A stretch of 64,000 nucleotides of DNA from Psychrobacter sp. Pi2-1 (GCF_904846645.1 NZ_CAJHBO010000013.1:1-64000), one strand, 5' to 3'. Shown: positions 17,530 to 28,004, numbered from the stretch's first letter. Notes: a model not told the origin generated them from the sequence alone. Numbers and translations are program-made.

Positions 17530-18480
17530 TCATGTTTGAGACAATAATGAGACGTCATGACGTCCGATAATACTAGAAAAATCTTTATCACCATTCTCTA
17601 CAGTATGTGAGGCATATAACTCTGTTGCTTTGGCACCCATTGGCGTTTCTACTTCAGTGTCTTGAGCAGTCTGCATCGCAAGGTTCAGATCTTTTTGCAT
17701 CAACTTGCTCATAAAGCCGCCTTGATAGCCGTTGCTAGAAGGCACGTTTTCCATGACTTTTGGATAAGGGTTATAAACTTCTAATGTCCAGTTACGCCCT
17801 GAGCTCTGTAGCATGATGTCTGATAACACCTTGGGGTCTAAACCATTCTTGACGCCTAGATTAATCGCTTCTGCCGTGCCTGCCATCAGAATACCTAGCA
17901 GCATATTATTACAGATTTTAGCCACTTGTCCTGCGCCGTGCTCGCCAGCATGAAAGATATTTTTCCCCATTACGGCAAGTATTGGCTCAGCCTTAGCAAA
18001 AGCGGCATCATCGCCGCCGACGATAAAGGTCAAACTACCAGCAACTGCCCCGCCGGTACCACCAGAGACTGGTGCATCCAGGAAGTCTATCCCAAGCTTA
18101 CTTGCCGCCTCTGCTACTGTCCTTGCATCAGCCGCTGCAATCGTACTACTGTCAATCACAAGCGTACCTTTTGGCAACTCTGCTAACAGACCATTAGATC
18201 CGCTATCACCCAAGTACACCGAATGCACGTGCTGGCCTGCAGGTAACATACTAATTACAACTTGAGCATTACTGGCAGCATCTTTAGGACTTTTTGCGAC
18301 ACTAGCCCCTACTTGTGCTAGGCGCTGGGTTGCAGCTTCAGACAAATCAAAGACAGATAGCGCATAACCTGCCTTTAATAAGTTCTCTGCCATTGGCGCA
18401 CCCATATTACCAAGCCCAATAAAGGCGATATTTGGTTTAGAGTTATTATTATCCATCGTACTTATATCCTTTGTACCCAT
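17530..18480 (-). CDS. mmsB: 3-hydroxyisobutyrate dehydrogenase
   Basis: It oxidises 3-hydroxyisobutyrate to methylmalonate semialdehyde with NAD in valine breakdown. The Rossmann motif is IGLGNMGAPMA, followed by the substrate-binding DAPVSGGTGGA and the catalytic-lysine segment GAGQVAKICNN, all diagnostic of beta-hydroxyacid dehydrogenases. From the ATG at 18480 it has 316 residues. That start has AAGGAG 7 nt upstream; another ATG eight codons later (18456) also has a fair AAGGAT, and a longer frame from 18513 lacks a comparable site. It is the last gene of the catabolic block, 169 nt after the 3-hydroxyisobutyryl-CoA hydrolase. Confidence 0.93.
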   Translation of the reverse strand: MGTKDISTMDNNNSKPNIAFIGLGNMGAPMAENLLKAGYALSVFDLSEAATQRLAQVGASVAKSPKDAASNAQVVISMLPAGQHVHSVYLGDSGSNGLLAELPKGTLVIDSSTIAAADARTVAEAASKLGIDFLDAPVSGGTGGAVAGSLTFIVGGDDAAFAKAEPILAVMGKNIFHAGEHGAGQVAKICNNMLLGILMAGTAEAINLGVKNGLDPKVLSDIMLQSSGRNWTLEVYNPYPKVMENVPSSNGYQGGFMSKLMQKDLNLAMQTAQDTEVETPMGAKATELYASHTVENGDKDFSSIIGRHDVSLLSQT

Positions 18481-18649
18481 CTCATCACTCCTTGATGATT
18501 TATGATGTAGCAATAGCTACATACTACTTAACAGTATTTATTAGTGAGTATTGCTTATTAATGAATGCTGCTATCTTATGTCTTAACATCTTTCTTTAAA
18601 ACTTTATGAAATCGCTGATAGTCTTACGTTATAGATCCCTTTTAGGCAA

Positions 18650-19915
18650 TTATCCGACATACTGACTACCCAAGGCATCGTTACCCAGCCAATCGCCCAA
18701 AGGATGCTCACCTTTTGGATAAGGATTGACGAAATGTTCATCGATATACGCCCGCCCTTCTACACTTAAACAGTCTGCTAATGAACGTGACCATTTGGGA
18801 TTTCTATCTTTATCAATTAATAATGCCCGTACGCCTTCTTTAAAATCAGGGTTGGCTGCACAGTGCACTGCGACATTGGTCTCTAAATACAGTACTTGTT
18901 CGATCGATAGGTCAGCGACTTTGTGATATAACGCATAGGTTAATGCAGCCGTGACTGGGCAGCCATGCCGATAGGTTGCAACTGCGCGCTGAGTCCAACT
19001 GTCTTCTGCAAAGTCTTGGTTTAGCTGCATGAGTGCTTCATCGCTTTGTAGCAATGCATCGATATCAGCCAGACCGCCACTATTCATCAGTTGCTGAATA
19101 GTCTGCCAGTATGTTGCAAGCTTACTATCTGGCAGTTCGGCTACTGGCAACTCAGCAAGCGCACGGCTCACAATACTATGCGCACTATTGTTATGGTATT
19201 TATCTGAACTACTAACGCTATCTACCGTTTGCCAGTTGCTCTGTTTGAGACATTGGATAACGGCATCATAGTCATGGCTGGCAACAGCATACTCTGCGAG
19301 ATTGGCCAATAGCGCGTCACTGCCATTGCAAATCGCGCCAGTTAAACCTAAAAACAAACCCGTCTTAGCAGGCATACGCTGCAAAAACCAACTGCCAGAA
19401 GCATCAGGGAACAGTCCAATGGTGACCTCAGGCATGGCGAAACGTGTGCGCTCAGTGACCAGACGATGACTGCATCCTGCCATTAGTCCCATACCGCCGC
19501 CCATGATGATGCCATCACCCCAAAGTATCAGTGGTTTCGAATAAAAGTGCATTTGACGATAGAGACGGTACTCGTGACTGAAAAACTCAGTGGCATACGG
19601 GTTTGGCATTGGTGCACTGGTAGACATGCTGTCATAGAGCTTACGAATATCACCGCCCGCACAGAACGCTTTATCGCCCGCACCTTTTAATACCATTGCC
19701 ACCACTTGATCATCGGCTTGCCACTGCTCTAGCTGCGCTGAGAGCAATTGGCACATATCGACGCTAAGCGCATTAAGCGATTTGGGTGTGTTAAGTGTCA
19801 TAACCCCAATCAAGTGTCCGCAATCCGTCGGTTCAGTATTAAATAATACAGACGCTTCTTGGGCTGCCTTATGTACTGATGCTTGGGGGTTAGTATCGTT
19901 TGTCGCTGCTGTCAT
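18650..19915 (-). CDS. 3-hydroxyisobutyryl-CoA hydrolase (crotonase family)
   Basis: At 421 residues it has the length of HIBCH-type hydrolases and not of ordinary enoyl-CoA hydratases (about 260). The oxyanion-hole segments are FCAGGDIRKLYD and GIIMGGGMGLMAGCSHR. RTRFAMPEVTIGLFPDASGSW contains the catalytic Glu, and NPDFKEGVRALLIDKDRNPKW is the HIBCH-specific C-terminal motif. The enzyme releases free 3-hydroxyisobutyrate, the substrate of the adjacent MmsB. The gene is 55 nt downstream of the enoyl-CoA hydratase gene. The region around residues 225-245 is Ser/Asn-rich and looks like an inserted loop. Confidence 0.9.
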   Translation of the reverse strand: MTAATNDTNPQASVHKAAQEASVLFNTEPTDCGHLIGVMTLNTPKSLNALSVDMCQLLSAQLEQWQADDQVVAMVLKGAGDKAFCAGGDIRKLYDSMSTSAPMPNPYATEFFSHEYRLYRQMHFYSKPLILWGDGIIMGGGMGLMAGCSHRLVTERTRFAMPEVTIGLFPDASGSWFLQRMPAKTGLFLGLTGAICNGSDALLANLAEYAVASHDYDAVIQCLKQSNWQTVDSVSSSDKYHNNSAHSIVSRALAELPVAELPDSKLATYWQTIQQLMNSGGLADIDALLQSDEALMQLNQDFAEDSWTQRAVATYRHGCPVTAALTYALYHKVADLSIEQVLYLETNVAVHCAANPDFKEGVRALLIDKDRNPKWSRSLADCLSVEGRAYIDEHFVNPYPKGEHPLGDWLGNDALGSQYVG

Positions 19916-19970
19916 AAAAGTGACCTACAAAATTAAATAATAAAGATGGCTAAAGCATTTTGACCGCTGC

Positions 19971-20753
19971 TTATTTGTTTTGCCAATTGGGTTTACGCTT
20001 ATCTAAAAAGGCTTGTACCCCTTCGCGCTGATCCATCGTGTCAAACAATTTCACGAAAGCTTCACGCTCATGGATAAGATTTTGCGCAGGCGGTGTATCT
20101 CTAGCCGCTTGAATAAGTTTCTTGGAATAACTGATGGCAACGGGTGATTGTTTCGCTACTTTCTTTGCCAAATCTTGAGCGGCTTGTAATCCCGAGCCTT
20201 TTGCCGTGACCTCCTCAACCAAGCCAATACGTAATGCAGTCTCTGCATCAACGCGTTCACCGCACAGTATCATACGCTTTGCCCACCCTTCACCGACTAG
20301 CCAAGGTAGGTTTTGGGTACCACCTGCACAGGGCAGTAACCCCACACCTGTCTCTGGCAGTGCCATCTGAGCGTGCGCTTCTGCAATACGGATATCACAG
20401 GCGAGCGCACACTCCAATCCGCCGCCCATCGCATAGCCGTTGATGACGGCAATACTGACACCGCGATAGGCAGACAGGGCCTCAAACGCTTCGCCAAATG
20501 CAATCGCCATGCTTATTGCGCGGCCTTTATCACCATCTGAGAAGTTGTTTAAATCTGCACCAGCTGAGAAGAATTTTTCGCCATCTCCATGCACAATCAA
20601 TGCGTAGATATCGTCGTTGGCATTGAGATCTGTAACGAGCTGCTTAAGTGCATGTAGGCTGTCCATCGTCCACGTATGTGCCGGTGGGTTATTCAACGTC
20701 AATGTTGCGGTATGGCCATCAATTGATAGCTTTAGATTGGTATAATCTGTCAT
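19971..20753 (-). CDS. Enoyl-CoA hydratase (probably methacrylyl-CoA hydratase)
   Basis: A 260-residue crotonase. The oxyanion-hole loops are FFSAGADLNNF and GYAMGGGLECALACDIR. The two catalytic glutamates are in GGGLECAL and LPETGVGLLPCAGG. Its place between an acyl-CoA dehydrogenase and the 3-hydroxyisobutyryl-CoA hydrolase indicates hydration of methacrylyl-CoA to 3-hydroxyisobutyryl-CoA, but the sequence alone does not exclude activity on other short enoyl-CoAs. AAGGATG precedes the ATG, and the gap to the dehydrogenase gene is 32 nt, so they are very likely cotranscribed. Confidence 0.88.
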   Translation of the reverse strand: MTDYTNLKLSIDGHTATLTLNNPPAHTWTMDSLHALKQLVTDLNANDDIYALIVHGDGEKFFSAGADLNNFSDGDKGRAISMAIAFGEAFEALSAYRGVSIAVINGYAMGGGLECALACDIRIAEAHAQMALPETGVGLLPCAGGTQNLPWLVGEGWAKRMILCGERVDAETALRIGLVEEVTAKGSGLQAAQDLAKKVAKQSPVAISYSKKLIQAARDTPPAQNLIHEREAFVKLFDTMDQREGVQAFLDKRKPNWQNK

Positions 20754-20785
20754 AAAACATCCTTGTTTCAGTAAATCAAGATAAA

Positions 20786-21946
20786 TTAGCGGAGCTGACT
20801 TAACCCTTCATCTTGCAAGACTTGACGTGAAATAATCACTCGCATGATCTCATTGGTGCCTTCTAAGATTTGATGCACACGCAAGTCTCGTATGTGGCGC
20901 TCAAGTGGATACTCATTTAGATAACCATAGCCGCCGTGCAACTGTAGGGCTTCATTGGCAACATCGAAACAAAGATCTGTAGACAGACGTTTTGCCATTG
21001 CGCAGTAGGTAGACGCTTGTCCATCATTGTTGTCGACTTTATCAGCTGCTAGATACAGCATTTGGCGTGCGGCAATGGTCTGAGTCAACATATCAGCAAG
21101 TTTAAACTGTACCGATTGTAAGCTAGCAATCGGACTACCAAACTGGCTACGCTCTTGTACGTAACTGGTTGCCGTCTCTAACGCCGCTTGTGCCGTCCCT
21201 ACCGCACAAATACCGATATTAATACGACCACCATCTAGTCCTTTCATCGCGATACGAAAGCCCTGACCTTCTTCACCTATCAGGTTCTCTACTGGCACTT
21301 TTACATCTTTAAAGCTAATCGTGCGTGTTGGCTGTGCTTTCCAGCCCATTTTGTGCTCGTTTTTGCCATATTCGATACCAGCACTATTGGCGTCTACAAC
21401 GAACGCTGACACGCCTTTGGGCCCAGCGCCACCAGTACGTGCCATTGCTACCAATACATCGGTTGAGCCTGCGCCAGAAATAAAGGTTTTTTCACCGTTT
21501 AGTACGTAATGATCGCCTTGCTTATCCGCTTTGGTACGTAAGGAGGCTGCATCAGACCCTGCATTTGGTTCTGTTAAGCAGTAGCTGCCAAGCCACTCAC
21601 CGCTGACCATATTGGGTAGATATTTTCTGCATAGCGTATCGCTACCATATTCACCAATCATCCATGCAGCCATGTTATGAATACTCATATACGCTGCCAC
21701 AGCCGTATCGCCCCATGCAAGCTCTTCGAATACCATCGCTGAATCGAGTCTTGGTAAGCCCAAGCCGTCATATTCTGGATTGGTGTACAGTCCCAAAAAG
21801 CCAAGCTCACCAGATTTTTTAATAACATCTATTGGGAAGTGCGAGTTGCGATCCCATTCGGCAGCGTTTGGCTTTAGCTCTTTTTGTGCAAACTGACGAG
21901 CCGTTTGGCGAAAGGCGACTTGGTCATCGGTCAATGAAAAATCCAT
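20786..21946 (-). CDS. Acyl-CoA dehydrogenase (probably isobutyryl-CoA dehydrogenase)
   Basis: This FAD enzyme oxidises an acyl-CoA at the alpha-beta bond. From the ATG at 21946 (AAGGA 9 nt upstream; the longer frame starts at an unsupported TTG) it has 386 residues. Signatures are CLTEPNAGSDAASLRTKA and the C-terminal LQLHGGYGYLNEYPLERHIRD. The segment ILEGTNEIMR holds the catalytic Glu in the position used by short/branched-chain dehydrogenases. Being followed immediately by the hydratase and hydrolase of valine breakdown, isobutyryl-CoA is the most likely substrate; 2-methylbutyryl-CoA is a possible alternative. Confidence 0.88.
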   Translation of the reverse strand: MDFSLTDDQVAFRQTARQFAQKELKPNAAEWDRNSHFPIDVIKKSGELGFLGLYTNPEYDGLGLPRLDSAMVFEELAWGDTAVAAYMSIHNMAAWMIGEYGSDTLCRKYLPNMVSGEWLGSYCLTEPNAGSDAASLRTKADKQGDHYVLNGEKTFISGAGSTDVLVAMARTGGAGPKGVSAFVVDANSAGIEYGKNEHKMGWKAQPTRTISFKDVKVPVENLIGEEGQGFRIAMKGLDGGRINIGICAVGTAQAALETATSYVQERSQFGSPIASLQSVQFKLADMLTQTIAARQMLYLAADKVDNNDGQASTYCAMAKRLSTDLCFDVANEALQLHGGYGYLNEYPLERHIRDLRVHQILEGTNEIMRVIISRQVLQDEGLSQLR

Positions 21947-22165
21947 AGGGTCATCCTTGTTCTTATAGATCAAATAGAGGGCTTAAATCTCAGATAAACG
22001 TTAATAAAAGCGCTAGTAAAAATGTTGGTCAGAGATTTTATAAGACATTAGCGCGACATGATAGCGGGATGACGATAATAAAATTGCGTTTAATAGTACC
22101 GCAAGTCGCATTATCGTCATACCGTAAATACAAAACGTTATACCAAAAATACAGTGAGCTGACGA

Positions 22166-23650
22166 CTAAATTGAAATCGTTGTATTGACACCGCGGCTCG
22201 CTTCATCATCAAACCAACGTGCAGTGACGGTCTTTGTCTGAGTATAGAACTGTACGGCTTGCTTGCCATAAGGCCCTAGGTCACCAAGCTTGCTGCCCCG
22301 TGAACCTGAGAACGAGAACATTGGAAGTGGCACAGGGATTGGCAAGTTAATACCGATTTGACCGACTTGAATGTCTTGCTGGAACTTATGTGCGGCTGCG
22401 CCTGACTGGGTAAATATCGCGGTGCCATTGCCATATGGATTGGCATTCAGTAGTGCAATCGCTTCATCTAAGCTCGCAGCACGCATGATACACAGTACAG
22501 GACCAAAGATTTCTTCTTTATAAATTTGCATATCACTTGTGACATTATCAAAGATAGTTGGGCCAACGAAGTTGCCTTTCTCAAACCCTTCAACGGTAAT
22601 GCCACGACCATCTAAAATCAAGCTCGCGCCTTCTTCCACCCCAGTTCCAATCAAATGCTCGACACGGGCCTTCGCAGCAGGCGAAATCAGTGGTCCCAAA
22701 TCCTTGTCATTTTTGCCAGCTGAGACGACTAAGCTTTCTGCTTTTGCTTTAATCTCATCAATCCACTCACCAGCTGCGCCTACTAGTACGACGACCGATA
22801 GCGCCATACAGCGTTGACCAGCTGCACCAAATGCTGCGCCTGCTAACTGATTGAGCGTTTGTTCTTTGTTAGCATCAGGCAGGATAACGCCATGGTTTTT
22901 TGCGCCCATCATGCACTGTGCACGTTTACCTGATTGGCTGGCACGCTCATAGACATGTTTGCCTACATGAGTAGAGCCCACAAAAGAGACGGCTTTGATA
23001 TCTGGATGGTCACAGATAGCATCGACGGTTGCTTTGCCACCATGTACGACGTTGAGAACGCCTTCTGGTACGCCCGCTTCAATCGCTAGCTCTACCAAAC
23101 GCATAGTCACCATTGGATCTTGTTCAGACGGTTTTAGGATGAATGTATTACCCGTAGCAATCGCCATTGGGAACATCCATAGCGGAATCATCGCTGGGAA
23201 ATTAAATGGCGTAATACCAGCACAAACGCCGAGTGGCTGCCAAATGCTATAAGTATCGACACCTGACGCAACATTTTCTACAAAGTCACCGATTTGTAGA
23301 TTGGCGATACCAGCGGCATGCTCGACCACTTCTAAACCACGAAACACATCACCGCGTGCATCAGCAATCGTCTTGCCTTGCTCTGCGGTCAAGATTTCTG
23401 CCAACTCATCCATGTGATCGCGAATAAGAGATTGATACTTTAAAAAGATACGCGCACGCGTGGTGATTGGCGTTTTGCGCCATGTCTCAAACGCAGTCTG
23501 TGCGGCTGCGACAGCTTGGTTAATCTCATCATTAGTAGTTTGTGGCACTTTGGCAATGACTTCTTGCGTCGCAGGATCAGTGATATCAATCCATTCGTCG
23601 GTGTTTGATTGTACGAACTGACCATTGATGAGCTGTTGAACGTGGTGCAT
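22166..23650 (-). CDS. mmsA: Methylmalonate-semialdehyde dehydrogenase (CoA-acylating)
   Basis: It converts methylmalonate semialdehyde plus CoA and NAD to propionyl-CoA and CO2. The 494-residue protein is a typical [25 protein letters not shown], a nucleotide-binding [16 protein letters not shown], and the catalytic Cys in [10 protein letters not shown]. Unlike general aldehyde dehydrogenases, the usual catalytic Glu region reads [14 protein letters not shown], as in the MMSDH subfamily. AAGGAT precedes the ATG. It is upstream of the acyl-CoA dehydrogenase across 219 nt and completes the valine route. Confidence 0.95.
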   Translation of the reverse strand: MHHVQQLINGQFVQSNTDEWIDITDPATQEVIAKVPQTTNDEINQAVAAAQTAFETWRKTPITTRARIFLKYQSLIRDHMDELAEILTAEQGKTIADARGDVFRGLEVVEHAAGIANLQIGDFVENVASGVDTYSIWQPLGVCAGITPFNFPAMIPLWMFPMAIATGNTFILKPSEQDPMVTMRLVELAIEAGVPEGVLNVVHGGKATVDAICDHPDIKAVSFVGSTHVGKHVYERASQSGKRAQCMMGAKNHGVILPDANKEQTLNQLAGAAFGAAGQRCMALSVVVLVGAAGEWIDEIKAKAESLVVSAGKNDKDLGPLISPAAKARVEHLIGTGVEEGASLILDGRGITVEGFEKGNFVGPTIFDNVTSDMQIYKEEIFGPVLCIMRAASLDEAIALLNANPYGNGTAIFTQSGAAAHKFQQDIQVGQIGINLPIPVPLPMFSFSGSRGSKLGDLGPYGKQAVQFYTQTKTVTARWFDDEASRGVNTTISI

Positions 23651-23884
23651 AAGATATCCTTATCTTTTTTGCGAGACTACCGTGTGACGGCACCTAGATA
23701 TTTATTAGAAAAATAAAAGCGATGAGTATCTGACTATAAAACATTATTAAAAACTAAATTTTAAAATGATTTATTTTGTATCGTTATTGACTATAACAAT
23801 AAATCATTTTTACGGTCAAGCGCTTTATCAAACTTTTATATAAACGTATTTTTATAGACCCTATTTTGGTTGACTCATAAAATC

Positions 23885-23914
23885 AAAAAAGCCCATGATT
23901 GCTCATGAGCTTTT
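23885..23914 (-). terminator. Terminator downstream of the propionyl-CoA synthetase gene
   Basis: AAAAGCCCATGA (23887-23898) pairs with TCATGAGCTTTT (23903-23914) with one mismatch and a 4-nt loop. On the minus strand it ends in six T. It separates prpE from the mmsA transcript start; the other ~300 nt of this 348-nt gap show no gene. Confidence 0.8.
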
Positions 23915-23998
23915 AGAAAATAAATCTATTTGCTATGTGAAATAACGATCATTGCTGACTTATAGATGATTGGCTTATAGATCGATACATTGGACCAA

Positions 23999-26020
23999 TC
24001 AATAGTCCTTCATTGCTTGCTTGATCGCATCGATGGCTGAGGGGTTGTCAAGTGTTGACATATCTCCTGTTGGCTGGTCTTCCGCTAGCGCACGAATTGA
24101 GCGACGTAGGATTTTACCCGAGCGTGTCTTTGGCAATGCCTGCGGGAAATAAATAGCAGCGGGTCGAGCAATACCGCCCAAAGATTTGACAACAGCACCT
24201 ATGACTTGTTGCTCGATACGAAAACGGTTTTCAGTGGTTTCAATTTGCGTTTGATCTTTTAAGACACAGAATGCAATAGGTAGCTCGCCTTTTAGCTCGT
24301 CTTGAATCCCTACCACAGCACACTCTGCCATCTCTGGATGCGTACTGATGGCCTCCTCAATCTCTTGTGTGCCTATGCGATGTCCTGCAACGTTAATCAC
24401 ATCATCGGTACGCCCTAAGATGTAGAAATATCCTTCTTCATCTGTCACTGCATAGTCCGAGGTTGAGTACTGCTGACCATCAAACAGACCAAAATAGCTG
24501 CTGATAAATCGCTCGTCATTACGCCATACCGTGGTAAGGCAGCCAGGCGGTAGTGGCGCTTTAATTGCAAGTAATCCTTTTTCGCCAGCCTGACAAGGAT
24601 CGCCCGTTTCCTCATTGATAACATGCGCCTCATAGCCATACATCGGGTAACCAGGTGACCCCTGCTTGTGAGGCTTATGATTGAACTTTGGCGTATGACT
24701 CAAGATTGGCCAACCAGACTCTGTTTGCCAATAGTGATCTAAAATTGGCACGCCTAGGTGCTGAGTCAACCAACTAGCCGTTGATTCATCAAGCGGTTCA
24801 CCTGCCAAAAAGAACGACTTCACACTAGACACATCGTAGCGCGTCATCCAGCTTTCGTCTTGTTTTTTGAGCATACGCACGCCTGTAGGTGCAGTGAATA
24901 AAATATTAACTTTGTTAGCTTCAACAATACGCCACCAAATACCAGGGTTTGGCATATGCGGCAAGCCCTCATACATAATACTGGTCATACCCGCCAGTAA
25001 CGGCGCGTAGATCGTATAAGAGTGCCCGACGGCCCAACCAATATCAGATATCGCCCAGAACGTCTCGCCAGCCTTGCCATCATAGACATAATCTATCGAC
25101 GTCGTCAGCGCGACGGCATGACCACCCGTATCGCGCTGCACCCCTTTTGGTGTGCCAGTAGTACCAGAAGTATAAAGCAAATAGGACGGAGTATTTGACT
25201 CAAGCCAAACTGGCTCCACGACTGCATTGGCCTCACAGCTATGACGACGCTCGGTCGCATAATCAACATCGATGTCTTTTGTTTCGAATGGCAATATTCC
25301 GCGATTGACCACCAGCACATGCTCTGGTTTGACAGTCGCTTGCTCAACGCCTTGATTGACGAGATTTTTATAATTGACGACCTTACCACCGCGTAGCCCT
25401 GCATCTACCGTAATGACCATTTTTGCCTCGGCATCGTCCATACGGATAGCCAAGTTATGGGCAGCAAACCCACCAAATACGACTGAATGGACGGCACCAA
25501 TACGAGCACAAGCCAGCATAGCGTAAGCCGCTTCTAATATCATCGGCATATAGATAATGACACGGTCACCCTTGCCAATACCGTGACGCTGTAGCACATC
25601 GGCAAAATAATTAACTTCTTTATATAAGTCATTATAAGTTAGGCGACGCTTGGTATAGTCTGTATAAAATTCAACGTTATTGCCGAGATCCTTAAACGAA
25701 TCAACGACTGCTGGAAAGGTTTCTATCAATTCTTGATTAATCTCTGATGACACCCACACAAAAGCATCTTGCTCTGCCCGGTCTGCCAGATGACGATCGA
25801 CGCAGTTATAACAAAGATTGGTCTCACCACCGACAAACCATTTGGCAAAAGGCAGATTGCTGTCATCTAGAATTTGCTCAGGCTCTTTATGCCAATATAT
25901 ACGCTTCGCCTGCTCAGCCCAAAACTGCTCTCGATCCGTAATAGACTCATGATAAATATCAGCGAAGTTTGGCGTGTCTATCATTTGGGTAGAAACTGGG
26001 GATTGGGAATGGTCGCTCAT
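23999..26020 (-). CDS. prpE: Propionate--CoA ligase
   Basis: An AMP-forming ligase that activates propionate. From the ATG at 26020 (AAGGA 9 nt upstream) it has 673 residues, slightly longer than enterobacterial PrpE. Near residue 20 comes the ITDREQFWAEQAKRI segment, then PFAKWFVGGETNLCYNCVDRH, both much closer to PrpE than to acetyl-CoA synthetase as I remember them. The AMP-binding motif is YTSGTTGTPKGVQRDTGG, then SDIGWAVGHSYTIYAPLLAGM, the TESGWP motif, GRTDDVINVAGHRI, and the acetylatable lysine in KTRSGKILRR. Acetate activation as a side activity is possible. It is transcribed with the valine genes, whose end product is propionyl-CoA. Confidence 0.9.
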   Translation of the reverse strand: MSDHSQSPVSTQMIDTPNFADIYHESITDREQFWAEQAKRIYWHKEPEQILDDSNLPFAKWFVGGETNLCYNCVDRHLADRAEQDAFVWVSSEINQELIETFPAVVDSFKDLGNNVEFYTDYTKRRLTYNDLYKEVNYFADVLQRHGIGKGDRVIIYMPMILEAAYAMLACARIGAVHSVVFGGFAAHNLAIRMDDAEAKMVITVDAGLRGGKVVNYKNLVNQGVEQATVKPEHVLVVNRGILPFETKDIDVDYATERRHSCEANAVVEPVWLESNTPSYLLYTSGTTGTPKGVQRDTGGHAVALTTSIDYVYDGKAGETFWAISDIGWAVGHSYTIYAPLLAGMTSIMYEGLPHMPNPGIWWRIVEANKVNILFTAPTGVRMLKKQDESWMTRYDVSSVKSFFLAGEPLDESTASWLTQHLGVPILDHYWQTESGWPILSHTPKFNHKPHKQGSPGYPMYGYEAHVINEETGDPCQAGEKGLLAIKAPLPPGCLTTVWRNDERFISSYFGLFDGQQYSTSDYAVTDEEGYFYILGRTDDVINVAGHRIGTQEIEEAISTHPEMAECAVVGIQDELKGELPIAFCVLKDQTQIETTENRFRIEQQVIGAVVKSLGGIARPAAIYFPQALPKTRSGKILRRSIRALAEDQPTGDMSTLDNPSAIDAIKQAMKDY

Positions 26021-26211
26021 AGTAGCTGTCCTTAGCATAAACGAGAAATGAGGCAATAGTATTTTATAGTTAAGGCACTCAATAAGTTGTAACGGTACTC
26101 ACCTCGCACGGCGCACTGTCTGCGTACAACTGGCTGATACCAACTCTAAAATGCTTCAACTATAAAAAACCATGTCTTAATAAATACTGGTCATCCTTGC
26201 CAGAATTAAAT

Positions 26212-26234
26212 AACCGATACGATATGTATCGGTT
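26212..26234. promoter_or_regulatory. Palindrome upstream of prpE (operator or terminator)
   Basis: AACCGATAC (26212-26220) and GTATCGGTT (26226-26234) are perfect 9-bp arms around gatat. It lies in the 313-nt gap, about 190 nt upstream of prpE and 100 nt beyond the stop of the next gene. It has no proper T-run, so an operator is at least as likely as a terminator. The rest of the gap shows no gene. Confidence 0.5.
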
Positions 26235-26333
26235 TAAAATGTAGCAGAGCCTATCGGAAAGGTCAACTATTAAGCGTGTAATACGCACTACATTTTGACG
26301 AATACAAATACTTGAAAATCTAACTAATACTAA

Positions 26334-28004
26334 TTAAATCTCAGTTTGATTGGCATACATTTCACGCATGACTTTTTTGTCATGTTTGCCAACGGAAGTT
26401 TTTGGTAGCTCATCAACGAATTTAAACTGGCTTGGTACGCCATACTTAGGAATGATACCGCGCTCTACCGCTTTTTCTGCAATCGCTTTGATATCATCAG
26501 CACTGGTATCCTTAGCATCAGGCTTTAGCACCACCAAAGCCAACGGACGCTCGCCCCATTGCTTATCACGTACGCCAATCACTGACACATCGGCTACGGA
26601 TGGATGTAGTGATAAAATAGTCTCAATCTCTAGTGATGAAATCCACTCACCACCTGATTTGATCACGTCCTTTAAGCGATCGGTGATTTTGATATAGCCA
26701 TCAGGACGTATATAAGCGATATCCTGGGTATGCATATAGCCATTTTCCCACAGATCTTTGCCAGCGTCGTCATTTTTGAGATAGCTTTGGGTCAACCAAG
26801 GCGCACGCAATACCAGCTCGCCTGTATTTTCTGGTCCTGTACCTACGGATTTGTTGCCTTCACCCCATACCTGAGCATCGACCATGAGTACGGGTTTACC
26901 TGTCATACAACGACGGGCAATATCTTCTTCTTCAGTCATTTCAGGCTCATCGAGACTAAATCCCGTTAAGCTAATAAGCGGCGCGGTCTCCGACATGCCA
27001 TAGCCTGTATAGACTTCGATACCTTGTGCCATTGCCGTCTTGGCTAGACCTTCTGTCAATCGTGAGCCACCAATAATCATTTTTAGACCATTAAAGCTAG
27101 CGTCGCGGTCTTGTGCTTCTTTGAGTACCATTTGCAAAATCGTTGGTACACAATGGGTGATACTGACCTTTTCATTGACAATTAAGTCCATCAACGTATC
27201 AGGCGCATAACGACCTGGATAGACTTGCTTTAGACCCACCATGGTTGCTGTAAACGGAAAACCCCATGCATGCACATGGAACATTGGCGTCATCGGCATA
27301 TAGACATCACCATAGCTCACGCCTTGCTTATCAGGCAGCATCCCCAAAGTTGCCGCTTCTGCTAGTGTATGTAGCACTAGCTGACGATGGCTAAAGAAAA
27401 CCCCTTTTGGATCACCTGTCGTGCCTGACGTATAAAAGGTCGTCGCAATGGTGTTTTCATCAAAATCTGGGAAATCAAATTCGCTATTAGCAGCTTTTAA
27501 TAATGCTTCATATTCGCCTGTGACACGGCTTTGATTACTACCAAAGATACCTTCAGCCGTGACACCGTTGTCATCAAGCCAGATAATATGCTCAATGCTT
27601 GAGTTCTCGAACTGATAGTCTTTAACCAATGGCGCAAACTCAGAGTTGAGCATGAGCACTTTAGGCTTGGCATGGTTGATGGTATAAAGAATTTTCTCAG
27701 GTGATAGACGGATATTGACAGTCTGTAAAACGTACTCTGACATTGGCACGGCAAAATAAGACTCAAGATAGCGATGACTGTCCCAATCCATCACGGCAAC
27801 CACGTCACCTGCATCAAGCTTTAGGTCTGCCAATACATTGGCCAAACGATTGATACGCTCAAACAACTCTTTATAAGTTAGGCGCTTTTTGTCCGCATAC
27901 ACAATCTCTTGATCTTGCGATACCGTTTTTGCACGGCTTAATAATTGCTTGACCAGTAATGGATAATCGTAGGCAGATGGTGCACTGTGGTAAATGTTTG
28001 ACAT
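26334..28004 (-). CDS. Acyl-CoA ligase (AlkK-like medium/long-chain fatty acid type)
   Basis: A 556-residue AMP-forming synthetase. Motifs: FYTSGTTGDPKGVFFSHRQL (phosphate loop), MTPMFHVHAWGFPF, TGYGMSETAPL, DRLKDVIKSGGEWISS, and the C-terminal lysine in LPKTSVGKHDKKV. The PMFHVHAWG-PF combination is characteristic of the AlkK/medium-chain and related methylmercaptopropionate-CoA ligases. The physiological acid is unknown; branched-chain or medium-chain acids would fit the neighbouring catabolic block. AAGGAAG precedes the ATG. It is the most upstream gene of the same-strand block. Confidence 0.85.
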   Translation of the reverse strand: MSNIYHSAPSAYDYPLLVKQLLSRAKTVSQDQEIVYADKKRLTYKELFERINRLANVLADLKLDAGDVVAVMDWDSHRYLESYFAVPMSEYVLQTVNIRLSPEKILYTINHAKPKVLMLNSEFAPLVKDYQFENSSIEHIIWLDDNGVTAEGIFGSNQSRVTGEYEALLKAANSEFDFPDFDENTIATTFYTSGTTGDPKGVFFSHRQLVLHTLAEAATLGMLPDKQGVSYGDVYMPMTPMFHVHAWGFPFTATMVGLKQVYPGRYAPDTLMDLIVNEKVSITHCVPTILQMVLKEAQDRDASFNGLKMIIGGSRLTEGLAKTAMAQGIEVYTGYGMSETAPLISLTGFSLDEPEMTEEEDIARRCMTGKPVLMVDAQVWGEGNKSVGTGPENTGELVLRAPWLTQSYLKNDDAGKDLWENGYMHTQDIAYIRPDGYIKITDRLKDVIKSGGEWISSLEIETILSLHPSVADVSVIGVRDKQWGERPLALVVLKPDAKDTSADDIKAIAEKAVERGIIPKYGVPSQFKFVDELPKTSVGKHDKKVMREMYANQTEI

